From VXMT01 sp965204835 (GTDB lineage: Bacteria > Chloroflexota > Dehalococcoidia > UBA2979), in the NCBI GenBank assembly GCA_965204835.1, contig OZ242017.1, forward strand, positions 992,001 through 1,056,000: DNA of 64,000 nt, written 5' to 3'. This document shows, piece by piece, positions 8,209 through 15,080 of the stretch. The position numbers and the translations under genes were made by a program. Every line of letters begins with the position of its first letter. Position 1 is the stretch's first letter. The notes beneath the pieces were generated by a model that was not told where the DNA came from, ran no database searches, and was given only the letters and a program-made list of their open reading frames with translations.

Positions 8209-9281
8209 CGCAGCACCCCCACGCCGTCCTCGATGGCGATGTCAGCATGCAGTGCGCGCAGCACGTTGTCAGCCTGCGCCGCCGTGCACGGCCGCGGCTG
8301 GAAGCCGACCTCGTCGTTGTCGGTGCGGATGCAGCGCAGGCGCAGCGCCTCGAGGCCGTCTGGGCCGAACGCCGTCGTCGCCATTAGCCCGTAGCCCGGC
8401 GCGTCGGGCGTGAACCGGCCGGGCGTGCCGAACACCCAGTTGCCGAGCGAGTAGAGCACCGGCATCCCGTCGACGACCTCGACCGGCTGGGCGACGTGCG
8501 GCCCGTGCCCGACGGCGAGGTCGTACCCCGCACCGGCGAGGAGCGCCGCCTGCGCGCGCTGCGAGTGCAGCACCCCGGTGTAGTTCACCCCCCAGTGCAC
8601 GAAGGCGACGACCCAGCGCGCGCCCGCCTCGCGCGCACGTTGTACGCCCTCGGCGGCGTTGCAGCGCGTGAGCACGGCGATGCCGGGCCGCGCCTCGCCC
8701 GCGTTCGCGCGCACGCCGCCACCCTGCCCAAACGCCACGACGCCGACGCGCCCGTGCGGCGTCTCCACGATGAGCGGGCGCAGCGCCTCGTCCAGGTCGG
8801 CGCCCGCGCCGAAGCTCGCCACGCCCGCAGCGCCGAGGTGCGAGGCGGTGTCGGCGAGGCCGGACGGGCCGCGGTCGAGCGCGTGATTGTTGGCGAGGCC
8901 GACGGCGCTGACGCTCTCCGCGGCCAGCGCCCGCGCGGCCTCGGGGCGGGCCGCGTAGCTCCAGCGCTGCGAGGGGTCGTGGGGCTCGGTGCGCGCCGTG
9001 ATAGGGCCCTCGGCGTTGGCGATGACGTAGTCGGCGTCGGGCCGCGGGCGCAGGCGGTCGAACGCCCAGGCGTAGCCGTTCGCCACGAGGTGCGGCTCGG
9101 CGGCGTCGGCGAGCAGCGTGTCCCCGAGCCAGAGGATGCGGAACGCGGGCGCGTCGGAGCGCACGGCCGGCGGCGGGGCTGCCTCGAGGTCCCCGCCGCA
9201 GGCCTCGTCGCGAGCGCCCGCGCAGGCCGCGGCGGCCAGCGCGAGCGCAAGCGCGACGGCGACCGCGAAGCGGGCGCGCAC
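8193..9281 (-). CDS. CapA/PgsA-family lipoprotein
   Basis: A 362-residue protein of the CapA (poly-gamma-glutamate capsule) family, which has a metallophosphoesterase-like fold. A lipoprotein signal with the lipobox AAAACAG puts the mature N-terminus at Cys20. Family elements are present: ILWLGDTLLADAA, VIANAEGPI, SVSAVGLANNHALDRG, VVAFVHWGVNY, GHGPHVAQPVEV and LYSLGNWVF. The GTG start at 9281 is one base from the stop of the upstream MFS gene. No capB/capC synthetase genes are in the window, so capsule synthesis itself is not supported; many stand-alone CapA homologues have unknown roles. Confidence 0.88.
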   Translation of the reverse strand: MRARFAVAVALALALAAAACAGARDEACGGDLEAAPPPAVRSDAPAFRILWLGDTLLADAAEPHLVANGYAWAFDRLRPRPDADYVIANAEGPITARTEPHDPSQRWSYAARPEAARALAAESVSAVGLANNHALDRGPSGLADTASHLGAAGVASFGAGADLDEALRPLIVETPHGRVGVVAFGQGGGVRANAGEARPGIAVLTRCNAAEGVQRAREAGARWVVAFVHWGVNYTGVLHSQRAQAALLAGAGYDLAVGHGPHVAQPVEVVDGMPVLYSLGNWVFGTPGRFTPDAPGYGLMATTAFGPDGLEALRLRCIRTDNDEVGFQPRPCTAAQADNVLRALHADIAIEDGVGVLRWPTE

Positions 9282-9282
9282 C

Positions 9283-10593
9283 TCAGGCGGCGGGCGGCGC
9301 GGCGTGGGTGCGGATGCGCCGCACCTCGGGCTGCGTGGCGATGACGCCGAGCGCGACCGCGCCCAGCACGCACGCCCCGAAGGCGATCGCCACGCGCACG
9401 TCGAACGCGTTGGCGATGAAGCCGCCCACGAGGCCGCCCAGGCTGATCAGGCTGAACGTGATCGCGTGGATGCCCATCACCCGCCCTCGCAGTTCCTCGG
9501 GCACGCGGAGCTGCATCACGGTCATCGAGGTGATGAGGAAGATCGAGTTGGTCACGCCCGCGCAGTAGGTCAGCGCGACGGAGAGCGGGTACACGGGCGA
9601 CCAGGCGAACAGGAACACGAACAGGCTCGAGCCGAGGCTCGCGGCGAGCATCATCGGACCCAGCGCCATGCGCCGCTGCAGCCGGAACGAGAGCACCGTC
9701 CCGCTCACCGCCCCGATACCGATCGCCGAGAGCATGAACCCGTAGCTCGCCGGCCCGATCCCGAGCTCCTCGGCCATCAGCGGCATCAGGAAGATGTAAG
9801 ACATCGCGAAGAACGTCGTCGTGTAGGTGATCACCATGAGGGCCGCGAACAGCCGCTCGTGGACGATGAACGCGACGCCCTCGAACAGCTCGCGCACCAT
9901 CGCGCCGCGCGGGCCGGTCACCACGCGCTCGACGCGCAGCGCGACCAGCACGGCGACCATGATCCCGAAGCAGGCAGCGGCCGCGGCGAACACGAACGCC
10001 GTCCCGAACACGGCGATCGCGATGCCCGCGATGGCCGGCGAGACGATGCGCGTCGCCTGCCACATCACCGAGTTGAGCGCGACGGCGCTCACCATCTGCT
10101 CCTCGTCGATGAGCTGCGGGAAGAACGCGTTGCGCACCGGCCAGTCGACGCCGTAGACGAGGCCAAGCGCCGCCGAGATGGCGACCACGTGCCAGATCGC
10201 GACCTGACCGGTCGCGTCGAGCGCCGCGAGCAGGCCGATCAGCACCGCCGTCACCGCCGAGGTGACGATCAGCAGCATGCGCCGGTCCATGCGGTCGGCG
10301 AGCACGCCGCCGAAGAGGTTCACGAGGATGGTCGGCGCGGCGGTCGCGGCGCCCACGTAGCCGAGGTCGAGCGGCGAGCCGCCGAGCCCGTCGACGACGA
10401 GCCAGCCCGTCGTGAGGATCACGAACTGCGTGCCCGCGACCGCGCCCAGCGAGCCGAACCAGTAGCGACGGAACAGCGGGTGCCGCAGCGCGCCGAGGTC
10501 ATCGAAGATCGCTCGCAGCCGCGAGGCGCGACGCGCGCGCTCGCCCGCCGCGGGTGCGGCCGGTGTGGGTGGCGCGGCGGTCTCTCGGCTCAC
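9283..10593 (-). CDS. MFS transporter
   Basis: A 436-residue major facilitator with about 12 hydrophobic segments. The loop between helices 2 and 3 carries GGVLADRMDRRMLLIVTS, a standard MFS signature, and the FRRYWFGSLGAVAGTQFV start resembles the MFS_3/enterobactin-exporter-like group. The start is the GTG at 10593, with GGAGG nine bases upstream; the frame is open much further upstream but without coding character. It is the first gene of the four-gene minus-strand unit MFS, capA, toroid-like protein, MarC-like. Substrate unknown; export of a small hydrophilic compound is the usual role for the group. Confidence 0.9.
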   Translation of the reverse strand: MSRETAAPPTPAAPAAGERARRASRLRAIFDDLGALRHPLFRRYWFGSLGAVAGTQFVILTTGWLVVDGLGGSPLDLGYVGAATAAPTILVNLFGGVLADRMDRRMLLIVTSAVTAVLIGLLAALDATGQVAIWHVVAISAALGLVYGVDWPVRNAFFPQLIDEEQMVSAVALNSVMWQATRIVSPAIAGIAIAVFGTAFVFAAAAACFGIMVAVLVALRVERVVTGPRGAMVRELFEGVAFIVHERLFAALMVITYTTTFFAMSYIFLMPLMAEELGIGPASYGFMLSAIGIGAVSGTVLSFRLQRRMALGPMMLAASLGSSLFVFLFAWSPVYPLSVALTYCAGVTNSIFLITSMTVMQLRVPEELRGRVMGIHAITFSLISLGGLVGGFIANAFDVRVAIAFGACVLGAVALGVIATQPEVRRIRTHAAPPAA

Positions 10594-10716
10594 GGCTGGC
10601 GTCCTCCGTGTGGCGGTCGTGCAAGCGTACCGCTCCCCGCGCGGATGCGCGCTTGGGGCGTGGCTCGCCGACGCGCGCCCGTGTGCGTCACACGCACGGC
10701 GGCTACGCTCGATCGC

Positions 10717-11955
10717 ATGGCCGAGGTCACCACGCCGCCGCCCGGCATCGAGCGCAGCCTGCGGCTGCTGCCGTGGTGGTGGGTGCTGCGCTGGGCGTGG
10801 CTGGGCGAGGCGATCTGGGTCATCTACCTGATCGAGGACCGCGGGCTCACGCTCGGCCAGATCCTGCTCCTCGAGGCCGTGGTGTTCGGCGCGATCGTGA
10901 TCGCCGAGGTGCCCACGGGCGTCATCGCGGACCGCTACACGCGGCGGCTGAGCCTGCTGCTGGGCTCGCTCTTCTCCGCCGTGGCGTTCGTGGTGTTCGG
11001 GCTGGCGAGCTCGCTCGCGCTGCTGATGGGCTCCTACGTGCTCTTCGCCATCGGCGGTGCGCTGATGAGCGGCGCCGACGAGGCGTTCCTCTACGACTCG
11101 CTGCGCGCCGTGGGCCGGTCGGGCGAGTTCGCCCGGGTCTTCGGCCGGTTCAACGCCCGGATGACGGTCGGGATCGCCGGGTTCACGGTCGCCGGCGGCC
11201 TGATGGTGATCTGGACGCCGCTCTCCTGGCCGATCGTGCTCAGCGGCGCGCTTTCGCTCGTGGCCGCGGGCTTCGCGCTGCTGCTCGTCGAGCCGCCGCG
11301 CGAGCGCACGGAGCAGTCGTTCATGCGCATCGGCCGCAGCGCGGCCGGCCGCATCGTCCGCACGCGAGCGCTGCGCTGGATCGTCGTGGTCTCGGCGGCG
11401 GTGCAGGGCATCGAGCTGGTCGCGTTCACGACCTTCCAGCCGATCCTCGTGGGCGAGGGCGTCCCGGTGTGGGCGCTCGGCTGGGTGGCGGCGGGCATGA
11501 TGCTGGTCGCGGCGGCGGGTGGCTGGTCGTCGTGGCGGGTGCGGCAGCGCTTCGGCCTCAGCCGCTCGCTCGCGGTGCTGCCGGCGTTCGCAGCCCTCGG
11601 CCTCCTCGGCGGCGCGAGCGGGATGTTGTGGCTGTTCCCCGTCTTCACCGCCGCAATGTTCGTGCGCGAGGCGCTGCACCCGCTCGTCGTCGAGTACCTC
11701 TCGAGGCGCGTCCCGGACGGGGAGCGCGCGACCACGCTCTCGGTGCACCAGCTCGCCGCGTGGTTCGCGACGATCGTGATCTCGCTCGGCCTCGGGCTCG
11801 TGGTCGACCGCGTCGGCCTCGGCTCCTCGCTCGCTGCCGCGAGCGCGGCGCTGCTCGTGGTCGTGCTCGTCGCCTACGTGCTGTGGCGCGCGGCTGGCGA
11901 CCGCGAGTCGTACCCCGAGGGGAGCGAGGGCGTCGAGGAGCCCAGGTCGTCCTAG
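10717..11955 (+). CDS. MFS transporter
   Basis: A 412-residue major facilitator, divergent from the previous one. About 12 membrane segments are visible. The helix 2-3 loop has VPTGVIADRYTRRLSLLLGS and there is an acidic site in GGALMSGADEAFLYDSLR, typical of small-molecule exporters in the tetracycline/macrolide-like groups. A TACGCT -10 box at 10704-10709 ends only seven bases before the ATG and no ribosome site is visible, so the message may be leaderless. The stop overlaps the convergent sodC stop by four bases. Substrate unknown. Confidence 0.9.
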   Translation: MAEVTTPPPGIERSLRLLPWWWVLRWAWLGEAIWVIYLIEDRGLTLGQILLLEAVVFGAIVIAEVPTGVIADRYTRRLSLLLGSLFSAVAFVVFGLASSLALLMGSYVLFAIGGALMSGADEAFLYDSLRAVGRSGEFARVFGRFNARMTVGIAGFTVAGGLMVIWTPLSWPIVLSGALSLVAAGFALLLVEPPRERTEQSFMRIGRSAAGRIVRTRALRWIVVVSAAVQGIELVAFTTFQPILVGEGVPVWALGWVAAGMMLVAAAGGWSSWRVRQRFGLSRSLAVLPAFAALGLLGGASGMLWLFPVFTAAMFVREALHPLVVEYLSRRVPDGERATTLSVHQLAAWFATIVISLGLGLVVDRVGLGSSLAAASAALLVVVLVAYVLWRAAGDRESYPEGSEGVEEPRSS

Positions 11956-12485
11956 CTGCGCTCGATCACGCCGCACGCGATGCGCGCGCCCGCCGACCCG
12001 ACGTCACGGTAGTCGTCGGGGTCGGCGTGCACGATGAACGCCGAGCCGTCCTCGTCGAACAGGGAGTGGTCGGGGCCCGCGTCGAGGGTGACGGCGGCGG
12101 TGAAGTACTCCGCGCGCGCGGCGCCGTCTTCGCCGGCGTGGAGGTTGGGGAGGTCGCCCGCGTGGGGGCCGTCCGCGTGCAGGTAGCCGTGGGGCTCGTC
12201 GCCGGGGGCGAAGTGGCTGCCGGCCGCCTTGAAGTCGGGTGAGCAGGCGCCGACGCCGTGGATGTGGAAGCCGTGCGCGCCGGGCGTGAGGCCGGCCACC
12301 TCGGCCGAGATGAGCACGCCGGTGTGGGTCTGGGTCAGCGTGACCTGGCCCATGGCGTGCCCGTTCGGGCCCTCCAGTATCGCGCGAGCCGTCGCGCCCA
12401 CCTCGTCCGGCGAGTCGTCACCGCCACAGGCGGTCGCGACGACGAGTGCGGCGGCTGCGAGGAGGGTGCGGAGCGCGGTGGACAT
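11952..12485 (-). CDS. sodC: Cu/Zn superoxide dismutase, lipoprotein
   Basis: A 177-residue superoxide dismutase that converts superoxide to peroxide outside the cytoplasm. A lipoprotein signal ends in ATACGG, so Cys20 would be lipidated. The first Cu/Zn signature GAHGFHIHGVGAC and the metal-binding stretch GSHFAPGDEPHGYLHADGPH are intact, as is the C-terminal GSAGARIACGVI signature containing the active-site Arg and the second disulfide Cys. All metal ligands expected by eye are present. The ATG at 12485 has AAAGGG upstream. Three 17-bp-spaced repeats lie in its promoter region. Confidence 0.95.
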   Translation of the reverse strand: MSTALRTLLAAAALVVATACGGDDSPDEVGATARAILEGPNGHAMGQVTLTQTHTGVLISAEVAGLTPGAHGFHIHGVGACSPDFKAAGSHFAPGDEPHGYLHADGPHAGDLPNLHAGEDGAARAEYFTAAVTLDAGPDHSLFDEDGSAFIVHADPDDYRDVGSAGARIACGVIERS

Positions 12486-12512
12486 GGCGGCCCTTTCAGG
12501 TGCGTGCGGGTG

Positions 12513-12559
12513 GCGATGCAGTATCGCTTGCGATGGAGTATCACGGGCGATGCGAATGA
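12513..12559. repeat. Three 17-bp-spaced direct repeats upstream of sodC
   Basis: GCGATGCAGTATC (12513-12525) recurs as GCGATGGAGTATC (12530-12542) with one change, and its first seven bases recur at 12547. The period is exactly 17 bases. On the minus strand each full copy contains GATACT, which could serve as a -10 box for sodC. The array lies 28-74 bases before the sodC start and could be an operator. This is read directly from sequence; the binding protein is unknown. Confidence 0.5.
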
Positions 12560-12587
12560 GGCGCAACGCGGGGCCCCTGAACGCCCG

Positions 12588-12618
12588 CAGCCCCGGGGAG
12601 GGGGAGTCCCCGGGGCTG
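12588..12618 (-). terminator. Hairpin downstream of hsp20
   Basis: A perfect 12-bp inverted repeat, CAGCCCCGGGGA at 12588-12599 and TCCCCGGGGCTG at 12607-12618, with a seven-base loop. It begins about 20 bases past the hsp20 stop in the direction of transcription. There is no strong T-tract, as is common in GC-rich genomes. Confidence 0.72.
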
Positions 12619-12640
12619 CCGTGGCTGAGGTCCGCCTGGC

Positions 12641-13078
12641 TTAGCTGGTGCGGATCTCGATCTGGCGCGGCTGCGGCTTCTCCTGCAGGGGCAGGCTCAG
12701 CGTGAGCACGCCGTTGGTGAGCTCCGCGTCCACCTCGGCGTCCTGCACCACGCCCGGGAGGGCGATGCGGCGGCTCACCGAGCTGATGTGACGCTCGCGA
12801 CGGTACCAGCGCCCGTCGTCCGTCTTGTCCCCGGCGGTGTGCTTCGCGTTGATCGTGAGCACGCCCTCGTGGACCTGGATGTCGATGTCGTCCGTGTCGA
12901 AGCCGGGCAGCGATGCCCGGACCCGCAGCGCCCCGTCCTCCTCGTAGATGTCGACGGGGAGCGTCCCCTCGTCCCACGAGTGGGTGTGGATGGGGCGGAA
13001 GAACGACTCGTCGAAGAGCCGGTCCATCACCTGGCGCATCCCCACGAACGGGTCGCGACGAACCATGATGTCTGCCAT
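12641..13078 (-). CDS. Hsp20/alpha-crystallin small heat-shock protein
   Basis: A 145-residue ATP-independent chaperone that holds unfolding proteins. The alpha-crystallin domain runs from about residue 40 to 135 and ends with the family motif ELTNGVLTLSLPL; the N-terminal MVRRDPFVGMRQVMDRLFDE is typical of bacterial class A proteins. A C-terminal IEI motif (I-x-I type) for oligomerisation follows. The ATG at 13078 has GGAGAGG at a proper distance. It is the second gene of a small unit that starts with the 46-residue ORF at 13340 and is driven by a sigma-70 promoter beside a HAIR operator, so heat-shock control by HspR is likely. Confidence 0.96.
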   Translation of the reverse strand: MADIMVRRDPFVGMRQVMDRLFDESFFRPIHTHSWDEGTLPVDIYEEDGALRVRASLPGFDTDDIDIQVHEGVLTINAKHTAGDKTDDGRWYRRERHISSVSRRIALPGVVQDAEVDAELTNGVLTLSLPLQEKPQPRQIEIRTS

Positions 13079-13199
13079 TGTCTGTGTCCTCTCCTTCGTT
13101 GCTGTGCTGTCGCCGGCTCAGCCGGCAAGGCGTCCGATGTGTCCTCGGAGTGCCTCCTGTTGATGACCGCCGGGCGCTGCGTCCCGGCTCCGTGCCGGC

Positions 13200-13340
13200 C
13201 TAGTTGAAGCCGAAGGGCGGGCTCTGCACCGCCGCGCCCACGCGCACGAGCGCTACCTGCAGGTCGGCGGGCGAGAGCTCCTGCGGCCGTGCCGAGCCGT
13301 CCGCGCGCCGTACTGCCTCGATGTAGCTGGTCAGGTTCAA
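13200..13340 (-). CDS. Small ORF (46 aa) leading the hsp20 unit
   Basis: A 46-residue ORF starting with TTG at 13340, chosen because AGGAGG lies six bases upstream. The protein begins MNLTSYIEAVRRADGSARP and ends QSPPFGFN. I do not recognise it. It has a possible helix (SYIEAVRRA) followed by a short hydrophobic stretch (DLQVALVRVGAAV). It lies between the heat-shock promoter and hsp20, 121 bases before the latter, in the same orientation. A real short protein is favoured by the strong ribosome site and normal codon third-position GC; a leader peptide without stable product is the alternative. Confidence 0.5.
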   Translation of the reverse strand: MNLTSYIEAVRRADGSARPQELSPADLQVALVRVGAAVQSPPFGFN

Positions 13341-13458
13341 ACCGTTCCTCCTGTTGGGCGTCCGACCGTGCGTCGGGCCCACTGCTTGCTGTCCATCGGT
13401 CCGCTGTCCGAGCCGTGGTCTTGATCCCCCGCGCTGCCTCCTTGTTGTGCGTGAGTAG

Positions 13459-13487
13459 ATGATAGGTCGTGGGGTATCGCATGTCAA
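13459..13487 (-). promoter_or_regulatory. Sigma-70-type promoter of the hsp20 unit
   Basis: On the minus strand, TTGACA (13482-13487) and TATCAT (13459-13464) are separated by exactly 17 bases. This is the best match to a housekeeping promoter in the window. Transcription would start near 13452, about 110 bases before the small ORF. The HAIR element lies five bases upstream of the -35 box. Confidence 0.8.
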
Positions 13488-13491
13488 TAAT

Positions 13492-13512
13492 TATGAGTGA
13501 ATAGCGCTCAAG
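13492..13512. promoter_or_regulatory. HAIR operator (HspR binding site)
   Basis: The minus strand reads CTTGAGC, seven bases, then ACTCATA. The HspR consensus is CTTGAGT-N7-ACTCAAG, so 11 of 14 positions match with the correct spacing. It lies between divergent hsp20 and dnaJ-hspR-clpC units, and the dnaJ unit encodes an HspR-type repressor, so one operator probably controls both directions. Confidence 0.8.
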
Positions 13513-13540
13513 AAACGTGGAAGGAGCCGCGTCTGCCTGC

Positions 13541-13546
13541 TATAGT
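13541..13546 (+). promoter_or_regulatory. -10 box of dnaJ-hspR-clpC
   Basis: TATAGT ends six bases before the dnaJ ATG at 13553 and there is no ribosome site in between. Transcription starting at about +7 would make a leaderless message. The -35 region is weak (TGGAAG at 13518-13523). Confidence 0.55.
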
Positions 13547-13552
13547 ACGGGC

Positions 13553-14635
13553 ATGGCAAGAGACTTCTACGACGTCCTCGGGGTGCCACGCGGCGCCGCC
13601 GACAAGGAGATCCGCTCCGCGTTCCGTAAGCTCGCGCGCCAGTACCACCCCGACGTGAATCCCGGCGACGAGGCCGCCGAGGAGCGCTTCAAGGAGATCT
13701 CCGAGGCCCACGCCGTGCTCTCCAACGCCGAGACGCGCGCCGCCTACGACCGCTACGGCGACCGCTGGCGCGACGCGGAGCAGATCGAGGAGATGCGCCG
13801 CCGCGGCGCAGGTCCCTTCGGCGCGGGCGGCCCGTTCGGCTTCGGGGGCGGCGAGGGCGCGCGCACCTTCGAGTTCAACCTCGGCGACCTCGGCGGCGAC
13901 GGGCCGGGCGGGGCGGGTGGCTTCGGCGGGATCTTCGAGGGCCTGTTCGGCCGCGGCGGCGACGCCGCCCCGCGCGCGCCGCGGCGCGGCCGCGACATCG
14001 AGCACCCTGTCGAGGTCTCGCTCCAGGAGGCGTACGACGGCACCACGCGCACGGTCGAGCTCGCCGACGGCGCCGCGCCGTGCCCCATCTGCGGCGGCTC
14101 GGGCAGCCTTGCGAGCGCGACGTGTCACGGCTGCCGCGGCAGCGGGCGCGGCGGCGCCACGCGGCGCATCGAGGTGACGATCCCGGCGGGCATCCGCACC
14201 GACCAGCGCGTGCGCGTGCGTGGCAGGGGCGAGCAGAGCCCGGCGGGCGGCCAGCCCGGCGACCTCTTCCTCGTCGTCACCGTGCGCCGCCACCCGGACT
14301 TCGAGCGCCGCGGCGACGACCTGCACATCGACGTCGACGTGCCCGTGACGGTCGCCGCGCTCGGCGGCGAGGTGCGGGTGCCGACGCTCAAGGGACGCGC
14401 GCTGGCGCTCACGATCCCGGCGGGCACGCGCAGCGGCCGCACCTTCCGCCTCGCCGGACAGGGCATGCCCCGGCGCGACGGCGGCGGCTTCGGCGACCTG
14501 CGCGCCCGCGCGCTGCTGCAGCTCCCCGAGCAGCTCACCGACGAGCAGCTCGAACTGATCGAGCGCCTGCGGGCGATCGAGGAAGGCGATAGCGACGCGC
14601 CACCCACCGACGAGGAGGCCTCGGTCGCCCCGTAG
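13553..14635 (+). CDS. dnaJ: DnaJ-type co-chaperone with half zinc finger
   Basis: A 360-residue J-domain protein that would stimulate DnaK. The J domain (residues 1-70) has the HPD motif in RQYHPDVNPGDE. A Gly/Phe-rich stretch follows at about 80-145. The zinc region holds only two CxxCxGxG motifs, CPICGGSG and CHGCRGSG, where type I DnaJ has four and CbpA-type proteins have none. The C-terminal substrate and dimer domains follow (VRVRGRGEQSPAGGQPGDLF, then IPAGTRSGRTFRLAGQGMP). The gene opens the operon with hspR and clpC. Two motifs could still form one four-Cys site. Confidence 0.93.
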   Translation: MARDFYDVLGVPRGAADKEIRSAFRKLARQYHPDVNPGDEAAEERFKEISEAHAVLSNAETRAAYDRYGDRWRDAEQIEEMRRRGAGPFGAGGPFGFGGGEGARTFEFNLGDLGGDGPGGAGGFGGIFEGLFGRGGDAAPRAPRRGRDIEHPVEVSLQEAYDGTTRTVELADGAAPCPICGGSGSLASATCHGCRGSGRGGATRRIEVTIPAGIRTDQRVRVRGRGEQSPAGGQPGDLFLVVTVRRHPDFERRGDDLHIDVDVPVTVAALGGEVRVPTLKGRALALTIPAGTRSGRTFRLAGQGMPRRDGGGFGDLRARALLQLPEQLTDEQLELIERLRAIEEGDSDAPPTDEEASVAP

Positions 14636-14676
14636 TGGGCGCCGGGGAGACGAACGGAACGGATTGAAGACAGACG

Positions 14677-15018
14677 ATGACGAACATCCCGCAGGACGAA
14701 CCGGTCTTCCAGATCTCGGTCGTGGCGCGCATGGTCGGCGTCCACCAGCAGACGCTCCGCACCTACGAGCGCATGGGCCTAGTGGCGCCGGCGCGCAGCG
14801 GCGGCAACCGGCGCCTCTACTCGCAGCGCGACGTGAACCGGCTGCTGCGCCTGCGCGAGTACATGGAGGACCTGGGCGTGAACCTCGCCGGCGCCGAGGT
14901 GCTGCTGCGCCTCAACCGCCGCGTCGAGGACCTGCAGCGGGAGCTCGACGCGACGCGCGCGGAGCTCATGCGCATGCGCGCGCTGCTCGAGGAGCGCACG
15001 GAGCCTCGACCCGAATGA
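14677..15018 (+). CDS. hspR: HspR-type MerR-family heat-shock repressor
   Basis: A 113-residue MerR-family regulator. The N-terminal winged helix-turn-helix reads VFQISVVARMVGVHQQTLRTYERMGLVAPARSGGNRRLYSQRD in order; the HQQTLRTYERMGL segment is typical of HspR. The C-terminal half is a coiled-coil dimer helix (RVEDLQRELDATRAELMRMR). HspR represses its own operon and chaperone genes by binding HAIR sequences, usually with DnaK as co-repressor. The gene sits directly behind dnaJ and a HAIR element lies upstream of the operon, which supports the name. It ends in an ATGA overlap with a 21-codon ORF. Confidence 0.93.
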   Translation: MTNIPQDEPVFQISVVARMVGVHQQTLRTYERMGLVAPARSGGNRRLYSQRDVNRLLRLREYMEDLGVNLAGAEVLLRLNRRVEDLQRELDATRAELMRMRALLEERTEPRPE

Positions 15019-15080
15019 GCAACAGACGACGTAACAACCGCCGGCACGAGACCGAGCACGCAGAGGTGATGCAGCGATGA
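15015..15080 (+). CDS. 21-codon ORF bridging hspR and clpC
   Basis: A tiny ORF reading MSNRRRNNRRHETEHAEVMQR. Its ATG overlaps the hspR stop as ATGA (15015-15018), and its own stop overlaps the clpC start as ATGA (15077-15080). The peptide is very basic at the N-terminus. The arrangement would pass ribosomes from hspR to clpC without a gap, so it may act only as a translational bridge. No homologue is recalled. Confidence 0.5.
   Translation: MSNRRRNNRRHETEHAEVMQR

Noticed and set aside
9118..10716. N-terminal extension that would make the 10717 MFS gene 945 codons long
   Set aside because: The extra part is antisense to the other MFS gene and is rich in His/Arg/Asp without any fold; the MFS family start is at the ATG 10717, next to a -10 box.
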